DNA of 64,000 nt from positions 1,550,001 to 1,614,000 of the forward strand of contig NZ_CP009928.1 of assembly GCF_001021975.1 (NCBI RefSeq), written 5' to 3'. This stretch comes from Chryseobacterium gallinarum. GTDB taxonomy: Bacteria > Bacteroidota > Bacteroidia > Flavobacteriales > Weeksellaceae. Shown piece after piece: positions 45,918 to 55,560 of the stretch. Both the position numbers and the translations under genes were made by a program. The stretch's first letter is position 1, and every line of letters begins with the position of its first letter. Below the pieces are notes generated by a model that worked only from the letters and a program-made list of their open reading frames with translations, was not told the DNA's origin and did not search any database.

Positions 45918-48095
45918 ATGAAAAATGTACTGTTTTGTGCCTCATTATTAAGTTCTATTATAGTGGTTGCACAGGAAAAAGATTCCACCAAATCTAATCA
46001 TATTGAAGAAATTGTAGTCAATGGTAAGTATTATAAGAAATATGTAGAAAAGCAGGGATCTTCTTCTCTTCGTCTGGATGAAGCACTAATAAAAATTCCT
46101 CAGAACATTTCAATCATCACCAATAAAGCTTTAGAAGATCAGCAGGTAACTACTTTAAGTGACGGCGTTCTAAGAAACGTTGCCGGAGCCCAAAGACTGG
46201 AACATTGGGGAGATATGTATACAAGAGTAAATATGAGAGGAGCCAGAGCAGCAGCTTTTATGAACGGAGTCAATGTTACCTCCAACTGGGGGCCTTTAAG
46301 CGAAGATATGAGCTATGTAGACCATATCGAGTTTATAAAAGGTCCTTCAGGATTTTTAATGTCAAACGGAGAACCGAGCGGAATCTATAATATTGTTACG
46401 AAAAAACCTACCGGAAACGCTTTAAACGGAACAGCAAGAGTTACACTCGGAAGTTTCAATATGTACAGAGGAGAAACGGATATTGACACAAAAATCACGA
46501 ATAAAGTAGCATTCAGATTAAATGTAATGGCCCAAAACAAAAAAAGTTTCAGAGACTATGAATTCAATGACAGGTACATTATTAATCCTTCATTAAAGGT
46601 GGATCTTAGTGATAAAACTACTTTAACAGCAGAATATATTTATCAAAAAGCAAAAATGTCCGAAGTGGGCTCTGCTTATGTATTCAGTGCAGACGGTTAT
46701 GCTACCCAACCGGTTGAATACAGCATTACAGATCCCAGCATTGATCCTACAAGGGTTACCAACAATACGATTAATGTAAACCTGCAGCATAAATTTAATG
46801 AGAACTGGAAATTAACATCGCAGCTTACTTATGTCAATGAATATACATTAGGAAGTGATATCTGGCCTACAAAGTTTGAAGGACAGTATATGCTTCGCGG
46901 TTTAAACTATTGGGAGGCAAGCAATGAGATGAAGTTCGGACAGCTATTTCTGAATGGTTATGCCAAAACAGGATCTGTTTCTCATAAAATCTTAGCCGGA
47001 TTAGACCTTGGAAGTAAAAAATATATTGCAGACTGGAATCAGAACTACAGCCTGGATAAAAACAACGAAAATGGAGATAATGGTACGCCTGATTACAGAT
47101 ATTGGTTTAATGTAAATACCCGCAATTATGATATCAATGGTGAAAGCTCTTATTCAGGGCCCAATGGCACTTATAAACCATTTGACACGAGTAAGCCTCT
47201 TTCTGTAAGAGCTGGTGCCGGGGGTACAATTGATCAAAATTATACGGGGTTATACTTACAGGATGAACTGGGGTTTTTAGATGATGCCCTGCGCCTTACT
47301 TTAGCCGCCCGTTATACTACCGTAAAGGAAAACAACTACGGCACATTGTCTGAGGCCAACAGAATCACCCCCCGTATTGGCGTAAGCTATTCTATTGATG
47401 CCAATACATCTGCTTATGCTTTATATGACCAATCATTCAACCCGCAGGCAGGTTTGTTCAGGGATGGAACAACAGCAAAGCCTGTAACAGGAAGCAATAT
47501 GGAGATTGGCTTCAAGAAAGACTGGTTTGCCGGAAAATGGAATACTACATTATCATTGTATAGCATTAATAAAAACAATGCTATTACAGGAGATCCATCA
47601 GATCCTACCTATAAATATTCTATTCTGCTTGGAAAAACAAGGGCACAGGGAGTGGAATTTGATCTGAAAGGGGAAGTATTTAAAGGCTTAAATGCAATAT
47701 TCAACTATGCATTCACTGAAAACAAATTCACTGAAACAACACCAAAAGCAAACAAAGGAGATAAAGTTCCGGGATATGCCAAACATACGGTGAACGGATG
47801 GTTAAACTATACATTTACAGTAGGTGAACTAACTGGCTTTGGATTAAACTTCGGAGGAACGTATATGGGTGATAGAAGCAGCTGGGACTGGGGAAGCACA
47901 AATACCTTACAAATGGGTGATTATGTAAAATTCGATGCCGGGGCGTCCTGGGAAAATGCAAAATTCAGGATCAACCTGAATGTGTTCAATGTCTTCAACA
48001 GATATTTATACTCAGGAACTCCATATGCCGGGTATTATTATTATCAGGCAGATGCACCTAGAAATTTCAGATTATCAATCGGATATAAATTTTAA
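45918..48095 (+). CDS. TonB-dependent siderophore receptor
   Basis: A 725-residue receptor starting MKNVLFCASLLSSIIVVAQ (signal peptide; an earlier TTG at 45909 would be in frame but the ATG at 45918 fits). The TonB box/plug signature is IEEIVVNGKYYKK, IPQNISIITNKALEDQQ and GPSGFLMSNGEPSGIYNIVTKKP, typical of FhuA/FcuA-like siderophore receptors. The barrel ends in NFRLSIGYKF. A TATATTTG box at 45893-45900 precedes it. Its companion gene, a PepSY reductase-like protein, starts 34 bases later. Confidence 0.92.
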   Translation: MKNVLFCASLLSSIIVVAQEKDSTKSNHIEEIVVNGKYYKKYVEKQGSSSLRLDEALIKIPQNISIITNKALEDQQVTTLSDGVLRNVAGAQRLEHWGDMYTRVNMRGARAAAFMNGVNVTSNWGPLSEDMSYVDHIEFIKGPSGFLMSNGEPSGIYNIVTKKPTGNALNGTARVTLGSFNMYRGETDIDTKITNKVAFRLNVMAQNKKSFRDYEFNDRYIINPSLKVDLSDKTTLTAEYIYQKAKMSEVGSAYVFSADGYATQPVEYSITDPSIDPTRVTNNTINVNLQHKFNENWKLTSQLTYVNEYTLGSDIWPTKFEGQYMLRGLNYWEASNEMKFGQLFLNGYAKTGSVSHKILAGLDLGSKKYIADWNQNYSLDKNNENGDNGTPDYRYWFNVNTRNYDINGESSYSGPNGTYKPFDTSKPLSVRAGAGGTIDQNYTGLYLQDELGFLDDALRLTLAARYTTVKENNYGTLSEANRITPRIGVSYSIDANTSAYALYDQSFNPQAGLFRDGTTAKPVTGSNMEIGFKKDWFAGKWNTTLSLYSINKNNAITGDPSDPTYKYSILLGKTRAQGVEFDLKGEVFKGLNAIFNYAFTENKFTETTPKANKGDKVPGYAKHTVNGWLNYTFTVGELTGFGLNFGGTYMGDRSSWDWGSTNTLQMGDYVKFDAGASWENAKFRINLNVFNVFNRYLYSGTPYAGYYYYQADAPRNFRLSIGYKF

Positions 48096-48129
48096 TAATA
48101 AAGTTAGCCCTTCAGGGTTAACTTTTGCT

Positions 48130-49332
48130 ATGAGAAAAAAGCATCACCATAAAAAGAAGGTTTCTCCAACAAGGAAATGGTCTGCCAGACTGCATCTGTG
48201 GTTTGGCTTGTCCGTTGGTATTATCGTTTTTATTGTGTCTCTGACCGGCACTTTATATGTTTTTAAGGATGAAGTACAGAATATCCTTCGTAAGGACGCC
48301 ATTTATATAAAACAGGAAGATACCGGTAAACAACCTTTATCAATTTCTATTCTTCGCGAAAAAGTAACCTCAGCAGTTAATGAGCAATATCCGGTAAATT
48401 CTGTAGAAATTCCTTTAGATAAAAATAAATCTTACCGCTTTCTTTATTATGAAAAAAATAAGAAGGGATGGAACTATTTTCAGGAAGTTCTGATGAACAA
48501 GCAGGTATATGTTAATCAATACACTGGTGAAATTCTGGGTATTTACAATGAAAAATATGATTTTTTCAATATTTTAAAATATATTCATTGGGGACTTCTT
48601 CTCAATTCAGACTGGGGCAAGTATGTCGTGGGAATTCCTTCCATACTTTTTATCTTTATGCTGATCACCGGAATTATATTATGGTGGCCCAAAAACAAAA
48701 AAGCAAGAAAAGGACGGTTCTGGTTCAGTTGGGAAAATGTAAAAACCTGGAAGCGCAAAAACTATGATCTTCATAATATTTTAGGATTCTATGCTTCATT
48801 TATTGCTTTATTAATGAGCATTACCGGAATTTATTTTGCTTACCCGTATGTGAAAAATGCATTCAACCTTACACTCTCAGGCTCTTTTGAACTGCCTAAA
48901 GAAAAAGAAATCAAATCACCTGATTCCCTGATGCCAAAAAACCAGGCGACTTTTGATCTTGCAGCGGTACAAACACAAAAATTATATTCCGGATCATCCA
49001 GCTTCAGAATATCCTTAAACGGAAAAAATAAAAAAGGAAAAGAGCTTAAAAATCTTCCGGTCACAGTGTATGGCCAGGAAGGAAGGTTCAGTGAAAGGAA
49101 CCTTCTCATTTTTGACAAATATTCAGGAAAACTTCTCGCCAATAAACCTCATCACAAACTCAATAATGCTGAAAAATATGCGAATGCCAATTACGATATC
49201 CATACAGGTTCCTACTTCGGGCTGTTTGGAAAAATCATATGGTTTATCGCCGGCCTCATTTGTACCTCACTCCCGGTCACCGGATTCTTAGTCTGGTGGG
49301 GGAAAAGAAAGAAAAAAGGAAAGAAAATATAA
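48130..49332 (+). CDS. PepSY-associated transmembrane protein, first copy (ferric siderophore reductase-like)
   Basis: A 400-residue inner-membrane protein starting MRKKHHHKKKVSPTRKW, a strongly basic and histidine-rich head, followed by four transmembrane helices carrying conserved His residues (LHLWFGLSVGIIVF, HWGLLLNSDWGKYVVGIP, YDLHNILGFYASF, NYDIHTGSYFG). This is the PepSY_TM architecture, related to FoxB/PiuB-like ferric reductases. A long form beginning at 47980 would run through the receptor gene and is not credible. It shares TAATG with the next receptor. Confidence 0.85.
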   Translation: MRKKHHHKKKVSPTRKWSARLHLWFGLSVGIIVFIVSLTGTLYVFKDEVQNILRKDAIYIKQEDTGKQPLSISILREKVTSAVNEQYPVNSVEIPLDKNKSYRFLYYEKNKKGWNYFQEVLMNKQVYVNQYTGEILGIYNEKYDFFNILKYIHWGLLLNSDWGKYVVGIPSILFIFMLITGIILWWPKNKKARKGRFWFSWENVKTWKRKNYDLHNILGFYASFIALLMSITGIYFAYPYVKNAFNLTLSGSFELPKEKEIKSPDSLMPKNQATFDLAAVQTQKLYSGSSSFRISLNGKNKKGKELKNLPVTVYGQEGRFSERNLLIFDKYSGKLLANKPHHKLNNAEKYANANYDIHTGSYFGLFGKIIWFIAGLICTSLPVTGFLVWWGKRKKKGKKI

Positions 49333-51446
49333 TGAAAAAAGTGATTTTGTCAGCGGCCTGTTTAGGAACCACGATGGTCTTTGCGCAGGTTAAGGATAGT
49401 TTACAAACCCAAAGCGTTGAGGAAGTTGTGATGACAGCCTCAAGAAAGAAGGAAAATATCAAGGAAATTCCAGGCTCAATCACCGTGGTTGCGGAAAAGC
49501 AGATTCAATCTCAATTGACGGTCAATTCGGATATTACGAGTATCCTGCAGTATACCGTTCCCAGTTTAGGAACCAATTCCGGGCAGACATCGAATACCGG
49601 ACAAACATTAAGAGGCCGCCAGGTCCTGGTATTAATTGACGGAATTCCACAGTCTACTCCTCTCCGAAACGGGGCAAGAGACCTGAGGGTTGTTGATCCT
49701 TCAGCGATTGAAAGAGTTGAAGTCATAAAAGGAGCATCCTCCATCTATGGAAATGGTGCCGATGGTGGTATCATCAATTATATTACGAAAAGAAGTAAAA
49801 CAGATAAGAAAATCTCCGGGATATCACAGATCGGTTTTACCGGCCAGCCTTACGGAGGAACCCTGGGAATAAGAGCCAGCCAGCTTTTAACAGGAAAAAT
49901 TAACAGGTTTGATTATACCTTTTCACTAGCTTATGAAAGAACAGGTTACATGAAAGATGCAAGCGGTGTTTATCTGAGTCCAACATACAGTACTGCGAAG
50001 ATGGATAATTACAACGGAATGTTGAAATTAGGCTACAATATCAATGATAATCAAAGAATTGAAGCATCTTATATTGGTTACTCCTCAAGATCTGATCTTA
50101 ACCTGGGGCTAAGTACAGGAAAATATGGCATCAGGCCAACCATAGGCGAAGGAGTGGGGAAAAGCCTTGAAACAACACCACAGGGAACTCCAAAAAACCA
50201 CAACATCAGGGTAAGCTATGACAATAAAAACCTGTTTGCAGGAACATCATTGAATATTAATCTTTATTATCAGGATTTTAAAACAGTCTATGGGTACAGT
50301 GATACTTTTTTGAATGGAGGGCAATCCAATGTTATTTCTAAAAAAGCCGGGGCGCGATTCAATTTTGACACCCAACTCTGGAATTCTGGCAATTCTCAGG
50401 GAGAAATTATCTACGGAGCCGATATCCTGAACGACCAAACCGTACAAAAACTGGAAGACGGCCGTTTCTGGACTCCCAATATGAATATGACCAATATTGC
50501 TCCTTTCCTATTGACAAAAATTGACCTGTTTAAGAAACTGACCATTAAGGCCGGGCTTCGTTACGAAAATATCAGGGTGAATGTAGATGATTTCAACACC
50601 CTTTCAGTACTTAAAAGTGATGGAACTTTTACAACCAGCATTCCTGTTGCAGGAGGAAAATTAAATTATAACGCCTTAGTAGGAAATATCGGTATCCGCT
50701 ACAATGTTCAGCCTTATATTAATCTTTTTGCAAGCTTTTCACAAGCCTATTCTATCAACGAGCTGGGAAGAATCTTAAGAACCTCAACTTCCGAAACGAT
50801 TAAAAGTCTTGAAACCAAACCTATCATTGTCAACAATTATGAACTGGGAGCAACAGGACAGCTTTCAAACTGGCTGAATTATGAATTAACTTCCTATGTG
50901 AGTACTTCCAAACTAGGAGCTTCTTTTGTACAAAGCCCGGACAGAGCATTAATGATCCAGAGGTCACCGGAAATCGTTTATGGTGTGGAAGGCTTTTTAC
51001 ACTTTACTCCCCTACACTGGCTTCAATTTGGTGGAAGCTACAGCTGGATGGAAGGAATTACTTCTCTAAAGGATGACGGGAATTATTCTGCAAAAATCAA
51101 CAACAGCAGGATTTCTGCTCCGAAAGTGCTTGCTTATGTTCAGGCAAAACCCATACCGGTGCTGTCCTTAGGTCTGGATATGCTTCATTCATTCACCCAA
51201 AGCAGATTTGAGCCTAATGCAAAAACAGGGTTGTATGCTTATGGTGAAGGGTATGTTCCTGAATATACAGTTTTCAATTTCAAAACAAGCTTTGAGGTTA
51301 ACCGTAATTGGAAATTGTCTTTAGGCATCGAAAACCTGTTCAATAAAAAATATCAGCCTGCTATTGCCTGGTGGTCGGCAAGAGACAATGAATTCGTTAA
51401 TGCCTTGGGAATGAGGGGAACTCTCATGGTGGAATATAAATTTTAA
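49332..51446 (+). CDS. TonB-dependent receptor, second of the tandem
   Basis: A 704-residue receptor starting MKKVILSAACLGTTMVFAQ (signal). The plug is VEEVVMTASRKKENIKEIPGS, TLRGRQVLVLIDGIPQSTPLRN and IERVEVIKGASSIYGNGADGGIINYITKRS; the barrel ends in LMVEYKF. It differs clearly from the preceding receptor and is more like the FepA/CirA class. The start overlaps the PepSY stop by one base. A longer frame from 49239 would overlap the PepSY gene and lacks a signal peptide. Confidence 0.92.
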   Translation: MKKVILSAACLGTTMVFAQVKDSLQTQSVEEVVMTASRKKENIKEIPGSITVVAEKQIQSQLTVNSDITSILQYTVPSLGTNSGQTSNTGQTLRGRQVLVLIDGIPQSTPLRNGARDLRVVDPSAIERVEVIKGASSIYGNGADGGIINYITKRSKTDKKISGISQIGFTGQPYGGTLGIRASQLLTGKINRFDYTFSLAYERTGYMKDASGVYLSPTYSTAKMDNYNGMLKLGYNINDNQRIEASYIGYSSRSDLNLGLSTGKYGIRPTIGEGVGKSLETTPQGTPKNHNIRVSYDNKNLFAGTSLNINLYYQDFKTVYGYSDTFLNGGQSNVISKKAGARFNFDTQLWNSGNSQGEIIYGADILNDQTVQKLEDGRFWTPNMNMTNIAPFLLTKIDLFKKLTIKAGLRYENIRVNVDDFNTLSVLKSDGTFTTSIPVAGGKLNYNALVGNIGIRYNVQPYINLFASFSQAYSINELGRILRTSTSETIKSLETKPIIVNNYELGATGQLSNWLNYELTSYVSTSKLGASFVQSPDRALMIQRSPEIVYGVEGFLHFTPLHWLQFGGSYSWMEGITSLKDDGNYSAKINNSRISAPKVLAYVQAKPIPVLSLGLDMLHSFTQSRFEPNAKTGLYAYGEGYVPEYTVFNFKTSFEVNRNWKLSLGIENLFNKKYQPAIAWWSARDNEFVNALGMRGTLMVEYKF

Positions 51447-51493
51447 TTAATCTAAATAAGATTAAGATTATCTTTGTACTATTTTACTGCGAT

Positions 51494-52705
51494 ATGAAGA
51501 AAAAACATCATCATAAAAAGAAACCGGGATTTTTTAAGAAATGGTCCGCTAAACTCCATTTATGGTTCGGGCTGGGAATTGGTTTTTTAATTTTTATCAT
51601 TTCCATTACCGGAGCCCTTTATGTTTTTAAGGATGAAGTGGAAAATTTCACCCGGAAAGAAGTGATGTATCATCACGAGCAGAATATTGATCAAAAACAG
51701 GTTCTTCCCATCCGCATGATGGAAAAAGCTGTTGCAGAACAGGTAAAAGAAAAATATCCTGTCCATTGGGTCAATATTCCTATCGACAAAAAAATGTCGT
51801 ACTCATTCTTTTGGTACGAGCACAATACGAAAGGCTGGAACTATTTTGATGAATTTCCCATCTATAAACAAGCCTATGTAAATCCTTACACCGGAAAAGT
51901 ATTAAGGGTTTATGACGAAAAAAATGGTTTTTTCAATATTGTAAAAATGATTCACTGGAGCTTCCTTCTAAAACAGGATTGGGGAACGTATGTTGTGGGA
52001 ATACCGGTCATTATTTTTATTATCATGCTGATAAGCGGTATTATATTATGGTGGCCTAAAAATAAAGCAGCAAGAAAACAGCGATTCTCTTTTAAATGGA
52101 AAAATATCAAGGGCTGGAAAAGAAAAAATTACGATCTCCATAACGTACTGGGTTTTTACGCATCCATATTTGCTTTAATTTTTTCTATTACAGGGTTATT
52201 TTATGCTTTCTTTGTTGTACAGGCAATGATCTATCTCATCTTTTCCGGCGGGAAAACACAATACCCGGACTTCTCCCACATCAAAACCAAAGCACCTGTG
52301 GAACTGAGAACAGAAGGAACTCTTGATAAAATCATCAATACTGTAAAGCTGAAATATCCGGATTCTTATGGTTTTGCCATAGATCTGGGTCATGAGCATA
52401 TGGATGATCATGAGCATCCCAATTTTGAAGTATTTGTAAAGCATTTATCATATTCTTATCATAAAAGCAGCAGCCTGATTTTTGATGAAAACTCAGGTGA
52501 ATTGCTTCATGTACACGATCCCAAAGACAAGAATTTCGGGGAAAAAGTTGTCAATGCCAATTATGACATTCATGTAGGAGCCATACTAGGGCTTCCCACT
52601 AAAATTATAGCCTTTGTAGTAAGCCTGATCTGTGCATCACTTCCGGTAACAGGTTTCCTGATCTGGTGGGGAAGAAAAAAGAAAAAGCCAATAAAAACGG
52701 CTTAA
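51494..52705 (+). CDS. PepSY-associated transmembrane protein, second copy
   Basis: A 403-residue paralog of the protein at 48130, starting MKKKHHHKKKPGFFKKW and with the same helix plan (LHLWFGLGIGFLIFII, HWSFLLKQDWGTYVVGIP, YDLHNVLGFYASI, NYDIHVGAILG). The loop near residue 300 is rich in His/Asp (DLGHEHMDDHEHPN), possibly metal-binding. A TATCTTTG box just upstream (51469-51476) hints at extra transcription. Confidence 0.87.
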   Translation: MKKKHHHKKKPGFFKKWSAKLHLWFGLGIGFLIFIISITGALYVFKDEVENFTRKEVMYHHEQNIDQKQVLPIRMMEKAVAEQVKEKYPVHWVNIPIDKKMSYSFFWYEHNTKGWNYFDEFPIYKQAYVNPYTGKVLRVYDEKNGFFNIVKMIHWSFLLKQDWGTYVVGIPVIIFIIMLISGIILWWPKNKAARKQRFSFKWKNIKGWKRKNYDLHNVLGFYASIFALIFSITGLFYAFFVVQAMIYLIFSGGKTQYPDFSHIKTKAPVELRTEGTLDKIINTVKLKYPDSYGFAIDLGHEHMDDHEHPNFEVFVKHLSYSYHKSSSLIFDENSGELLHVHDPKDKNFGEKVVNANYDIHVGAILGLPTKIIAFVVSLICASLPVTGFLIWWGRKKKKPIKTA

Positions 52706-52783
52706 AATGTAAATAATGCTCAGTTCATAATCTATTAATACAATCTTTTTTATAATTTTAGCCCACAGAATTTAAGAATAAAA

Positions 52784-53752
52784 ATGTCATTAATAGATTT
52801 ATCAAAACAAGTTGCCCTGGGAATTGATATCGGCGGAACCAATACCAAGTTCGGAATTGTCAACCATCGCGGAGAAGTTTTGGACAAAGGAAACCTGAGA
52901 ACCGATGCCTATGACAAAGTCGAGGATTTTATAGATGCTTTACACGAGCATGTTTATCCTTTAATGGAAAAACATGGTAAAGAAAAAAACTTCGATGGAA
53001 TCGGAGTGGGTGCCCCCAATGCCAACTATTATAAAGGAACCATTGAACTTGCCCCTAACCTGCCCTGGAAAGGAGTAATTCCTTTTGCTGAGCTCATGAA
53101 GGCTAAATTCAATTTGCCCTGTACGGTTACCAATGATGCCAATGCTGCTGCTTTAGGGGAGATGCTTTTTGGTGCTGCAAGGGGAATGAAAGATTTCATC
53201 ATGATTACCCTGGGAACCGGTGTAGGAAGCGGAATCATTGCTAACGGCAGCTTAATCTATGGACATGACGGTTTTGCAGGAGAGCTGGGCCATACCATCG
53301 TAAAACCTGGCGGAAGAAAACACTGGAGTACGGGTTCAGAAGGAAGTCTTGAAGCCTATGCGTCTGCTACGGGGATTACCATTACAGCTAAAAAAATGAG
53401 AGCTGAATTCCCGGAATCTATGCTGAATCAGTATCCTGAAGATGAGATCAATTCTAAAACGGTTTATGAATGTGCTATGAAAGAAGACCCTATCGCCATT
53501 GAAGTTTTCCGATATACAGGACAAAAGCTGGGAGAAGCATTAGCCAATTTCGTCATGTTTTCATCACCTGAAGCCATTCTTTTATTCGGCGGGGTAATTA
53601 AAGCAGGAGACTTTATTTTAAAACCTGCTAAACTTCATATGGAAAGAAACCTTCTTCCAATCTTCAGAAACAAAGTAAAATTAGTATTCAGTGAACTTAA
53701 CGAGGCTGACGCTGCTATTTTAGGAGCAAGTGCCCTGGTTTGGGAAAAGTAA
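52784..53752 (+). CDS. ROK family sugar kinase/glucokinase, zinc cysteines absent
   Basis: A 322-residue ROK protein: ATP motif ALGIDIGGTNTKFGIV, the sugar region GVGAPNANYYKG and TNDANAAALGEMLFGAARG, and GTGVGSGIIANGSLIYGHDGFAGELGHTIV. It lacks the DNA-binding N-terminal domain, so it is a kinase rather than a repressor. The zinc site CxCGxxGCxE is replaced by a segment WSTGSEGSLE with no cysteine. Substrate probably glucose or a similar hexose, inferred. It lies about 80 bases after the second PepSY gene. Confidence 0.9.
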   Translation: MSLIDLSKQVALGIDIGGTNTKFGIVNHRGEVLDKGNLRTDAYDKVEDFIDALHEHVYPLMEKHGKEKNFDGIGVGAPNANYYKGTIELAPNLPWKGVIPFAELMKAKFNLPCTVTNDANAAALGEMLFGAARGMKDFIMITLGTGVGSGIIANGSLIYGHDGFAGELGHTIVKPGGRKHWSTGSEGSLEAYASATGITITAKKMRAEFPESMLNQYPEDEINSKTVYECAMKEDPIAIEVFRYTGQKLGEALANFVMFSSPEAILLFGGVIKAGDFILKPAKLHMERNLLPIFRNKVKLVFSELNEADAAILGASALVWEK

Positions 53753-53974
53753 CCGAGATCTGAAGCTGAGAGATGGAAGTCATGGAGTACTAAGGATAGC
53801 CATTCATCTGTTTTTTTCTTTACAATAAATTAATGGCGTTGTTGACTGAACTTCCAGCCTTTTACTTTAACCGAACTTAGATTAAATAATATGAAGCATC
53901 CTTTTTCAGGGTGCTTTTTTAGTAACTAGTGAATACGTTGCAATTTGAGTTTAAGAACCTGAAACCTTACTCAA
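53753..53974. other. intergenic stretch with a terminator
   Basis: I see a hairpin AAGCATCC/GGGTGCTT with a T run at 53894-53920. Nothing else in this space suggests a gene. Confidence 0.5.
53894..53920 (+). terminator. intrinsic terminator
   Basis: AAGCATCC-TTTTTCA-GGGTGCTT with a T run, between the ROK and msrA genes. Confidence 0.7.
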
Positions 53975-54062
53975 ATGAAAAACTTTTTCTTACTTTTGAT
54001 TAACCTTTTCCGGGTCATTCCCTTACTATGGAAAGGATGTAAAACAGGATAATACCAAAAAA

Positions 54063-54617
54063 ATGAATAACAATAATTTAGAAAAAATCGTTTTCGGTGG
54101 TGGATGCTTTTGGTGTGTGGAAAGCTGCTTCAATATGTTGAAAGGCGTACAATCTGCTATTTCAGGATATTCAGGCGGGCATAAGGATAATCCGACCTAT
54201 CAGGAAGTATGTACCGGCGAAACTGGACATGCTGAAGTAGTGGAAATTACTTATGATCCTTCCATCATCTCTTATGAACAATTAATGGATGTTTTCTTTT
54301 TCCTGCACGATCCTACTCAACTGAACAGACAAGGTAATGATATAGGAACCCAATACCGTTCTGTTATTTACTATAAAGATGATGTTGAAAAGGCAAAGGC
54401 TGAGAAGGCAATTAAAGTGTCTCAGGAATCAGGAAGATGGACAGGAACCTATGTTACAGAGTTAGCACCATTCGAGAAATTCTGGCCGGCGGAACAATAT
54501 CATCAGGGGTACTATAATGAAAATCCTACACAACCGTATTGCAGCGCAGTTGTAGGTCCTAAAATTCAGAAATTTAAGAAGCATTTCGGAGAGTTGGGAA
54601 TGCTAAACCAGGAATAA
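54063..54617 (+). CDS. msrA: peptide-methionine (S)-S-oxide reductase
   Basis: A 184-residue reductase that repairs oxidised methionine. The catalytic motif GCFWC has Cys15 as nucleophile, with Cys18 and a further Cys in QPYCSAVVGPK as possible resolving residues. YSGGHKDNPTYQEVCTGETGHAEVV and RSVIYY are conserved. There is no signal peptide at this start. A region upstream (from 53975) encodes a possible, frame-shifted one, discussed under findings. Cytoplasmic location is therefore uncertain. Confidence 0.95.
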   Translation: MNNNNLEKIVFGGGCFWCVESCFNMLKGVQSAISGYSGGHKDNPTYQEVCTGETGHAEVVEITYDPSIISYEQLMDVFFFLHDPTQLNRQGNDIGTQYRSVIYYKDDVEKAKAEKAIKVSQESGRWTGTYVTELAPFEKFWPAEQYHQGYYNENPTQPYCSAVVGPKIQKFKKHFGELGMLNQE

Positions 54618-54689
54618 TACAGAGCGGAGAGACATCTTCGCTTTTTTTATGAGTAGGCAAGTCTTTGGCTGAAAAATCAAATTTATAAT

Positions 54690-55550
54690 TTACTCCTCAA
54701 CAACTAACGAATCATATGGCTTCCCCGCGTATTTGAAAATAATGATAGGGGATGTCTTTCTTAATTCTCTCCCGTTATCCGGATCTACCCCATCATCTGT
54801 AAAAAATTCAACTTCATTATTATATTTTGAATACCAGGTTTTCCCTAATGCATTGAGCTCGGTCAGAGTATCTTTTCTCATAATTTTTCTAAAGTGCAGA
54901 AGCTTATGGGCATCCATAGCTACAATATCAATTCCGGGGCGGATATAGCTGCTGTCTGTTCCGATATATCTTTCACCATTCCAGTACATATATTTTTTCT
55001 CCGTCATTGGTGCCATAGTGGACATAAATCCTAAATGAGATGAATAGTTGCCACTTATTTTCTTATTTCCAGAAAAAACAACATTTCCTGTGACAAGGCA
55101 TAAAATAAAGGCCATTTCAATAATTCCCAACCCATTCTGCTTTATAAATTCAGGAACTTTGAAATGCTGTTCGTTAGTAATATTAATAATAATGTTTGAT
55201 ATTTTTTCCGATAACGACTCTTCATGTTCATCCACTTTTATTTTAACAGTGGTTCTATTGGTATCTTCCTCTTCTTTGACAAACGTTCTCGAAAACTCAA
55301 GAAAGTTTTCGTACCCTATATATTGACTGAGCTTATTAAAAATTTCCTGATCTTTTATATCAGGCTCTCTATCATCACGGATACAAGCATTATAATATCT
55401 TACAAAGGTTCTTTGGTTTATCATAAAGTTCCAGGTTTTCTCAAAATAATCAGAAAGCTCATCTGCCCAACCGCTTTTTGTATTTCTGTTGGGAAAGTCT
55501 TCCTGTGCTTTTTTGAACACCTCATGAATTAGTAGTTTTTTCTTGGACAT
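54690..55550 (-). CDS. membrane-anchored protein of unknown function
   Basis: A 286-residue protein with an N-terminal soluble part (MSKKKLLIHEVFKKAQEDFP and ADELSDYFEKTWNFMINQRTFVRYYN, helical and possibly helix-turn-helix-like), one central membrane segment near residues 145-165 (GIIEMAFILCLVTGNVVFSG) and a C-terminal outside domain (MYWNGERYIGTDSSYIRPGIDIV). This inside-helix-outside shape is what one expects of a signalling protein, but I recognise no family. Reads opposite to the sensor kinase region. Confidence 0.7.
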   Translation of the reverse strand: MSKKKLLIHEVFKKAQEDFPNRNTKSGWADELSDYFEKTWNFMINQRTFVRYYNACIRDDREPDIKDQEIFNKLSQYIGYENFLEFSRTFVKEEEDTNRTTVKIKVDEHEESLSEKISNIIINITNEQHFKVPEFIKQNGLGIIEMAFILCLVTGNVVFSGNKKISGNYSSHLGFMSTMAPMTEKKYMYWNGERYIGTDSSYIRPGIDIVAMDAHKLLHFRKIMRKDTLTELNALGKTWYSKYNNEVEFFTDDGVDPDNGRELRKTSPIIIFKYAGKPYDSLVVEE

Positions 55551-55560
55551 ATATAATTTT

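Noticed and set aside
47980..48129. Upstream extension of the first PepSY gene
   Set aside because: The long form would lie inside the receptor gene in another frame; the conserved KHHHKKK start matches the second copy at ATG 48130.
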